Positions 1-4,381 of a stretch of DNA of 6,100 nucleotides are shown piece after piece. The position numbers and the translations under genes are program-made. Origin of the DNA: Deltaproteobacteria bacterium (lineage in GTDB: Bacteria; Desulfobacterota; DAOWOC01); NCBI GenBank assembly GCA_030642225.1, contig DAOWOC010000077.1:1-6100 (forward strand), written 5' to 3'. The notes under the pieces were generated by a model. It was not told the origin of the DNA. It saw only the letters and a program-made list of their open reading frames with translations, and searched no databases. Numbering within the stretch: the first letter of the stretch is position 1; every line of letters starts with the position of its first letter.

Positions 1-1
1 G

Positions 2-1411
2 TCCCGTGAGATAGCCTTTTCGTTTATGGATCATTATTTTCAGCATGAGAATTATGAGTGGGCATCTATTGATTTATTATGTGAAATGGCCTGTACTGAT
101 TTGCCTGAAATAAATATAGTTGTGGCCGGGGCGCTTTTTGGCATTATAGTCGAGGGGCTGTGTGATGATTTTGAGGAGATGCAGACACAAACCTATAACA
201 GGGTCATGTGTCAGGTGATTTCATCCTGCAGACGCCTTGCCAAAGGGGGAAGGATTAATGAACGGTTAGATGATTTTGGCATTAAATCCTTTGATGATTT
301 ATTGAACCGTTCAGAGCGATTGAGAAAAAATAATAATAAGCTGCCTCCATCAGGCAGTGTTAAAAGGATTCTTCTCCTTTCAAGGGTTACTATCGGGGCG
401 GATGTAGCTATTATAAGCGTTGTGATTAATCGTCTTAGCATCTTTTATCCTGATGCGGATATCGTTGTCCTTGGCAATAAAAAGCTTGAACAGATTTACG
501 GGGGGAATCCTCTGGTGCGTGTGAGGGAGGTTGTTTATGCCAGGCGCAGCGGTTTGATCGAACGGCTTGAGGCATGGCTTGATGTATTAAATGCTATTGA
601 TGAGGAAACAGCATTATTGCCTTCTGCGTGTATCCTTATTGATCCTGATTCACGCCTGTCACAGCTTGGTATCCTTCCGCTGATCTCTTTGAAACACTAT
701 TTTTTCTTTGACAGCCGCTCAGCAGGTTTGTTTGATGATAAAAAATCCATTGCTCAATTGTGCAATCAATGGATTGACAGGATTTCAGGGGAAAATGGGT
801 TTTCATATCCCAGTGTATGGCCTCTTGCCGGTTTTATGGATAAGGCTTCCGGATTTTGCCTTGGGTTGAGAAAAAGTGGAGTAAGGCATATTATTGTTAT
901 GAACCTTGGCGTTGGCGGGAATCACCGAAAACGTGTTAAGGGTGATTTTGAAAAAGATATTATCCTTGATTTTTTAAAAGAGAAGAATACCGTGGTGTTG
1001 CTTGACAGAGGATTTGGTGATGAGGAGTTGTTAAGGACAGGTTTATTAATGGAGTCTGCGTCTGAAAACGGATATTTTATAAATAGTGTTTTGTTTAATG
1101 AGCTTGAGTCAGGGTATTTTAAAAGCGGGGTTGTGGGCGTACACTGCAATATTGGTGAGATCGCAGCCCTTATTGCCTGCTGTGATGAATTTATCGGTTA
1201 TGATTCCGCTTGCCAGCATATTGCGGCTGCGCTCGGGGTGAAGACATTAACCGTGTTTGCCGGATCAAATAATATGCGTTTTGTCCGCAGATGGAGTGCC
1301 TGCGGGGAAAATATTACCTCGCTTGTTCATGTTGACACCCTGTCCTCACATGGCAGGATTAATGGTTCTGATTTGATAAAACGTATTATGAATATCAGAA
1401 TAAATTCATAA
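2..1411 (+). CDS. Glycosyltransferase family 9 (heptosyltransferase-like) protein with N-terminal extension, 5' partial
   Basis: This is a probable GT-B sugar transferase of family GT9, the ADP-heptose:LPS heptosyltransferase type, acting in the cytoplasm on a lipid-linked or core glycan acceptor. Residues are numbered from the Met at 26. The N-terminal Rossmann half starts at residue 112 (VKRILLLSRVTIGADVAI, matching the GT9 opening), and the donor-binding half starts near residue 290. Visible there are N293-L-G with basic residues R301-K302-R303 (the GT9 NPG...K region), L326-D...G331-D-E-E, and the hallmark stretch from G377-E378 to D393-S-x3-H398-x-A-A-A-x-G. Residues 112-461 alone equal a full-length GT9 (about 350 aa), so the first 111 or more residues are an extra, mainly helical region that I do not recognise. 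The frame is open to the window edge and the Met at 26 has no Shine-Dalgarno, so the true start is probably upstream. The family is fairly certain; the sugar donor and acceptor are unknown. Confidence 0.85.
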   Translation, partial: SREIAFSFMDHYFQHENYEWASIDLLCEMACTDLPEINIVVAGALFGIIVEGLCDDFEEMQTQTYNRVMCQVISSCRRLAKGGRINERLDDFGIKSFDDLLNRSERLRKNNNKLPPSGSVKRILLLSRVTIGADVAIISVVINRLSIFYPDADIVVLGNKKLEQIYGGNPLVRVREVVYARRSGLIERLEAWLDVLNAIDEETALLPSACILIDPDSRLSQLGILPLISLKHYFFFDSRSAGLFDDKKSIAQLCNQWIDRISGENGFSYPSVWPLAGFMDKASGFCLGLRKSGVRHIIVMNLGVGGNHRKRVKGDFEKDIILDFLKEKNTVVLLDRGFGDEELLRTGLLMESASENGYFINSVLFNELESGYFKSGVVGVHCNIGEIAALIACCDEFIGYDSACQHIAAALGVKTLTVFAGSNNMRFVRRWSACGENITSLVHVDTLSSHGRINGSDLIKRIMNIRINS

Positions 1412-1434
1412 AAATTAAAAAAGAATAAATAAAA

Positions 1435-2952
1435 ATGAAAATTTTTTTCATATATCCCAATGTGCAATCTCAGGTTGGTTTTAATTACGGAGTCTCTCAT
1501 ATGGCCTCGGTTTTGAAAAATGCAGGCCATGAGGTTGTGTTCTGGCAGATATGTGAGGAGATTGAGCCTTTGCCTGATAAAGAGGTTTTTGCCGCTCGGC
1601 TCAGGGAGTCAGGCGCTGACCTTATTGCTTTTTCTGTTGTGACAAACCAGTGGTCTTATACAAAAAAACTTGCCCTGTGGGCAAGGGAAACAAGTTCCAT
1701 CCCACTTGCAATAGGCGGGATACATGCAACCGCCGCAACCGAGCAGATACTCAAAACAGGTTTGTTTGATTATGTTTTCAGGGGAGAGTGTGATGAGGCT
1801 GTATTAGAGTTTGTCAATAAATTATCAAAGGGGCTTGATCTTGATAATATTAAAAACCTTGGCATGATGCGCGGTGATGAGATGATTATTAATCCTGTAA
1901 GGCCGTTTCCTGTAATTAGAGAATTGCCTTTTAAGGATTATGATATCTTTGATTTTCAGCGGATAATAGATGCAAAAAATGGGTGGGTAGGTTTAATAGC
2001 CTCACGCGGTTGCCCTTTCTCCTGTACCTATTGTTTTAATCACCAGATAAAAAATCAGTATCTATATGATTTGAAATGCAGTTTTAGGGAGCTTAATTAT
2101 ATTCGGCATTTTGACGTGGACCAGGTAATTTATGAGATTGAATTTTTATTAAAAAATTATAAAAATATCAGGATGTTTCTTTTTGATGATGATCTTTTTA
2201 CATTCAGCAAGGCTTATGTAAGGGAATTCTGCAAGGCGTATAAAAAAATCAGCAATATTCCCTTTGTTGTGAACGGGCATTTCCATTATTTTGATGAGGA
2301 GAGGGCTGAATATCTTGCTGATGCCAATTGCAGGATAATAAAATTCGGTATTGAGAGCGGCAGTGAATATATCAGAAAAAAGATATTAAACCGGCACATG
2401 AAGAATGAACTGATTATAGACAAGATCAGGATTGCAAAACAATTCAATCTCCATTCCTCAGTCTTTATTATTATTGGTTTCCCTTATGAAAAAAAAGAAG
2501 ATGTGCTTGATACCATTCGCCTGACTGCAAAGGCAATGCCCGGACGGTTCCGCTGGACCAAGTTTTTTCCCTATCCAGGCACAAAAGCTGCGGAGATGAG
2601 CCTTGAAGGCGGGTATGTTGACCTTGAAAAAATGGGGGGGCTGATGAATTTTACAGATGAATCATGTCTTGATTTCGGCCATGAACACAACCTGTTCCTT
2701 GAAAAGGCAGGGCTTGTCTTCCCATGGTTTGTAAATGCATATTCCGATATGCCTGTTGCGGATTTTTATGCGAAAAAGATTGATGAAATACTTGCCATGG
2801 ACAAGGATGAATGGCACATAAAATCAAAAGGGCTTATTGAAGAGGACAGACGCATATCTGCTGATTTTATTGCAAAGGGAGAAAGTCACTATGCATTTAA
2901 ATATAATACATTTACAGGGGTTATCTCGGATTATTTTTTAAATGAGGAATAA
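1435..2952 (+). CDS. B12-binding domain-containing radical SAM protein (COG1032 type)
   Basis: This is a complete 505-aa cobalamin-dependent radical SAM enzyme of unknown substrate. Residues 1 to about 135 form the B12-binding Rossmann domain. It has the typical opening (MKIFFIYPN), G94-G-I-H-A-T99 and R116-G-E118-C-D-E, but lacks the DxHxxG cobalamin-ligand motif, as many radical SAM B12 domains do. The radical SAM barrel follows. The 4Fe-4S cysteines are C193, C197 and C200 in a CX3CX2C arrangement (SRGCPFSCTYCFN), followed by F250-DDD-L-F at 251-255, G305-I-E-S-G-S-E311 and I347-G-F-P350. Residues from about 400 to 505 are a C-terminal region I cannot assign. Members of this superfamily perform methylations, ring closures and rearrangements on lipids, tetrapyrroles, antibiotics and glycans. 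The ATG at 1435 lies 23 nt after the GT9 stop in a very AT-rich stretch without a clear Shine-Dalgarno. It is still preferred, because the next Met (codon 23) would remove the first strand of the fold. The stop abuts the next gene's ATG. Confidence 0.93.
   Translation: MKIFFIYPNVQSQVGFNYGVSHMASVLKNAGHEVVFWQICEEIEPLPDKEVFAARLRESGADLIAFSVVTNQWSYTKKLALWARETSSIPLAIGGIHATAATEQILKTGLFDYVFRGECDEAVLEFVNKLSKGLDLDNIKNLGMMRGDEMIINPVRPFPVIRELPFKDYDIFDFQRIIDAKNGWVGLIASRGCPFSCTYCFNHQIKNQYLYDLKCSFRELNYIRHFDVDQVIYEIEFLLKNYKNIRMFLFDDDLFTFSKAYVREFCKAYKKISNIPFVVNGHFHYFDEERAEYLADANCRIIKFGIESGSEYIRKKILNRHMKNELIIDKIRIAKQFNLHSSVFIIIGFPYEKKEDVLDTIRLTAKAMPGRFRWTKFFPYPGTKAAEMSLEGGYVDLEKMGGLMNFTDESCLDFGHEHNLFLEKAGLVFPWFVNAYSDMPVADFYAKKIDEILAMDKDEWHIKSKGLIEEDRRISADFIAKGESHYAFKYNTFTGVISDYFLNEE
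2944..2948 (+). promoter_or_regulatory. Ribosome binding site for the MipA/OmpV-like gene, inside the end of the radical SAM gene
   Basis: GAGGA lies 4 nt before the ATG at 2953 and is embedded in the last codons (Asn-Glu-Glu) of the radical SAM gene, which ends in TAA directly followed by ATG. The arrangement supports this start and suggests that translation of the two genes is coupled. Confidence 0.6.
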
Positions 2953-3798
2953 ATGCTGAGAAGATATGTGCTGTTGTTTTGTATTTTGTCATGGTTTTTT
3001 CCCGGCCATGTCAAAGCAGAGGATAAACCTGTTTGGGAGCTTGGAATAGGGTTTTCGGCAATGAGCGTGCCGGATTACACTGGTTCCTGTGAGCAGAGTT
3101 CGTATTTCCTCCCTTTTCCTTATCTTATATACAGGGGTGATCTGCTTAAGGCGGAAGGGAAAAATATCCGCGGCATACTCTTTGACTCTGAGCGGGTTGA
3201 GATTGATGTGAGTACGGCTGCTTCTTTCCCTGTTGACAGTAGTGAAAATTATGCGAGAAGGGGCATGGATGACCTTGACGTAACCTTTGGGGCAGGGCCG
3301 ACGATTAAAATAATGTTGATGCGTAAAAAGGTATTGCAGGGTATGATGGGGCTGAATTTAAAATCTACCCTGTATGTAATGGCCTCAAGCGATTTCTCAC
3401 ATTTTCACTGGCAGGGGTGGAGGTTTTGTCCTCATTTGAATATTACTCATGATTTTACAAGGGGTTTTTTAAAGGGTTGGGGATGCGGGGCGTCTATGGG
3501 TCCCATCTTCAGTGATAGCAGGTATCATGATTATTATTACAGGGTCAAACCTGCTTATGCCCTTTTTGACAGGCCCGAATATTCGCCTGACGCCGGATAT
3601 TCGGGCACACATTTTTCATTTGGATTCAGCAAGAGATTTAATGGTTTTTGGTTGGGGGCATTCACCCGTATTGATATGCTTAACAAGGCAAAGTTTGAAG
3701 ACAGCCCTCTTTTTAAAAATGATTTTTCTATGATGACAGGTGTTGGCATTGCATGGATATTTTTAAAATCAAAAAAAATGGTCGTTATATCAAGGTAA
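2953..3798 (+). CDS. MipA/OmpV family outer-membrane protein
   Basis: This is a complete 281-aa predicted outer-membrane beta-barrel. Residues 1-22 form a signal peptide: basic MLRR, a hydrophobic core, and cleavage probably after V20-K-A22. Family signatures are D41-Y-T-G-S45 and P54 to D63 (PFPYLIYRGD) near the N-terminus, G113-A-G-P116, and near the C-terminus R207-P-E-Y...G215-Y-S-G-T219 followed by S226-K-R-F, W233-L-G-A-F-T-R239 and F248-E-D-S-P252. E. coli MipA was named for its interaction with the murein hydrolase MltA and PBP1B, and OmpV is a Vibrio porin-like protein. Whether this one binds such partners is unknown. Barrel proteins normally end in an aromatic residue, and here the expected end (GVGIAWIF, F270) is followed by 11 extra residues, LKSKKMVVISR. 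It starts directly at the radical SAM stop, so the two are almost certainly in one operon. Confidence 0.9.
   Translation: MLRRYVLLFCILSWFFPGHVKAEDKPVWELGIGFSAMSVPDYTGSCEQSSYFLPFPYLIYRGDLLKAEGKNIRGILFDSERVEIDVSTAASFPVDSSENYARRGMDDLDVTFGAGPTIKIMLMRKKVLQGMMGLNLKSTLYVMASSDFSHFHWQGWRFCPHLNITHDFTRGFLKGWGCGASMGPIFSDSRYHDYYYRVKPAYALFDRPEYSPDAGYSGTHFSFGFSKRFNGFWLGAFTRIDMLNKAKFEDSPLFKNDFSMMTGVGIAWIFLKSKKMVVISR
3573..3606 (+). repeat. 13-bp inverted repeat (hairpin) within the MipA-like gene
   Basis: The arm GCCCGAATATTCG at 3573-3585 pairs with CGGATATTCGGGC at 3594-3606, with a single T-G mismatch (U-G wobble in RNA) and an 8-nt loop. It encodes the family-conserved segment RPEYSPDAGYSG, so protein constraint may explain part of it. 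No T-tract follows, so it is not an intrinsic terminator. Confidence 0.6.
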
Positions 3799-3802
3799 TT
3801 TT

Positions 3803-3808
3803 TATAAT
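3803..3808 (+). promoter_or_regulatory. Possible -10 element upstream of the flavodoxin-like gene
   Basis: A perfect TATAAT sits in the 33-nt gap before the ATG at 3832. The best region 17-18 nt upstream (around 3779-3785) resembles TTGACA at only about three of six positions, and the local sequence is AT-rich, so it may be chance. If used, it would give a leader of roughly 15-20 nt. Confidence 0.2.
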
Positions 3809-3831
3809 CTTAATATGGAATTTTATGTGAT

Positions 3832-4287
3832 ATGATAACAATACTGGTTGTTTATCATTCCCAGGCCGGTTCGACCCAAAGGATGGCCGAGGCTGTGGCA
3901 AAAGGTGTGTCTGAGGTAGAAGGTGTTTGCATGAAGCTTAAAAGGGCATCTGATGCCACGATTGAAGACCTTTTGGAATGTGATGGCATTGCCCTTGGAA
4001 CCCCTGAATATTTTGGGTATATGTCAGGTGCATTAAAGGATTTTTTTGACAGGACATATGAAGAGGCGCGCGGACATGTTTTCAGAAAGCCGTATGTTAT
4101 CTTTATAAGCGCTGGGAATGATGGCAGGGGTGCGCTTGCCTCAATAGAGAAAATTTGTTTGGGATATCAGTTTAAAAAGGTTTATGACCCGGTGATTGCA
4201 CGCGGAGATATTTGTAATGAGGATATTGAGAGGTGTATTGAGCTTGGCAATGTATTGGCAGCCGGCCTGGACCTTGGTATCTATTAA
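3832..4287 (+). CDS. Flavodoxin-like / NADPH-dependent FMN reductase-like (WrbA-type) protein
   Basis: This is a complete 151-aa cytoplasmic flavodoxin-fold protein, probably binding FMN and acting as an electron carrier or small reductase. The first strand ILVVYHS leads into the FMN phosphate loop S10-Q-A-G-S-T-Q-R-M18. The second FMN loop is G56-T-P-E-Y-F-G-Y-M-S-G-A-L-K69 followed by F71-F-D-R-T75, which closely follows the WrbA / multimeric flavodoxin pattern G-[ST]-P-x-Y-[FW]-G-x-[MP]-[ST]-G. The third is S93-A-G-N-D-G-R-G100. It is shorter than WrbA (about 200 aa) and nearer to the size of a simple flavodoxin. The ATG at 3832 is the only plausible start because an in-frame TAA lies at 3811. 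The Shine-Dalgarno is poor: only GGA at 3817-3819, 12 nt away. It lies 33 nt after the MipA-like gene and may share its transcript. A role in reducing the radical SAM cluster is possible but unproven. Confidence 0.88.
   Translation: MITILVVYHSQAGSTQRMAEAVAKGVSEVEGVCMKLKRASDATIEDLLECDGIALGTPEYFGYMSGALKDFFDRTYEEARGHVFRKPYVIFISAGNDGRGALASIEKICLGYQFKKVYDPVIARGDICNEDIERCIELGNVLAAGLDLGIY
4244..4260 (+). promoter_or_regulatory. Possible sigma-54 (-24/-12) promoter inside the end of the flavodoxin-like gene
   Basis: TTGGCAATGTATTGGCA matches the sigma-54 consensus TTGGCACGNNNNTTGCA at 10 of 13 fixed positions. The GG (4246-4247) and GC (4258-4259) are at the required 12-nt offset. Transcription would start near 4271 and give a leader of about 110 nt to the AsmA-like gene. 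It overlaps codons for LGNVLAAG, so chance is a real alternative, and no activator site was recognised. Confidence 0.25.
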
Positions 4288-4323
4288 TTAATATCTGCTT
4301 TTTATATTGAAATATTCCGATAA

Positions 4324-4363
4324 ATTTCTGATTAGAAATAACAATGTTTTCAATGTGAAAACA
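4324..4363 (+). repeat. Two adjacent short dyads upstream of the AsmA-like gene
   Basis: ATTTCT-GATT-AGAAAT occupies 4324-4339 and TGTTTTC-AATGT-GAAAACA occupies 4345-4363, separated by 5 nt, in the 94-nt gap and 8 nt before the Shine-Dalgarno. They could be operator half-sites or weak leader hairpins. Neither is followed by a T-run on either strand, so they are not terminators. AT-rich DNA often gives short dyads by chance. Confidence 0.35.
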
Positions 4364-4370
4364 AAAAAAC

Positions 4371-4377
4371 AGGGGGA
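4371..4377 (+). promoter_or_regulatory. Strong ribosome binding site for the AsmA-like gene
   Basis: AGGGGGA lies 4 nt before the ATG at 4382. It decides the start against an in-frame GTG at 4355 and TTG at 4307, which lack such a site. Confidence 0.75.
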
Positions 4378-4381
4378 TATA

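Noticed and set aside
744..775. Perfect 9-bp inverted repeat AATCCATTG / CAATGGATT with a 14-nt loop in the GT9 gene
   Set aside because: A dyad of this size is expected about once by chance in a window of this length, and it lies in constrained coding sequence.
211..1530. Minus-strand open frames at 211-441, 922-1149 and 1327-1530
   Set aside because: They lie opposite clear GT9 or radical SAM coding sequence, have no family resemblance, and the sense frames have unmistakable motifs.
3512..3749. Short frames within the MipA-like gene (3512-3733 +, 3555-3749 -)
   Set aside because: They are shadows of a gene whose family motifs continue through the region, and they have no ribosome binding site of note.
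4307..4338. Possible sigma-70 promoter TTGAAA (4307-4312) with TAGAAA (4333-4338)
   Set aside because: The spacer would be 20 nt and the -10 is poor. No better -10 lies at 16-18 nt.
4288..4381. Intrinsic terminator after the flavodoxin-like gene
   Set aside because: The TTTTT at 4300-4304 is not preceded by a GC-rich hairpin, and the dyads further on are not followed by T-runs.
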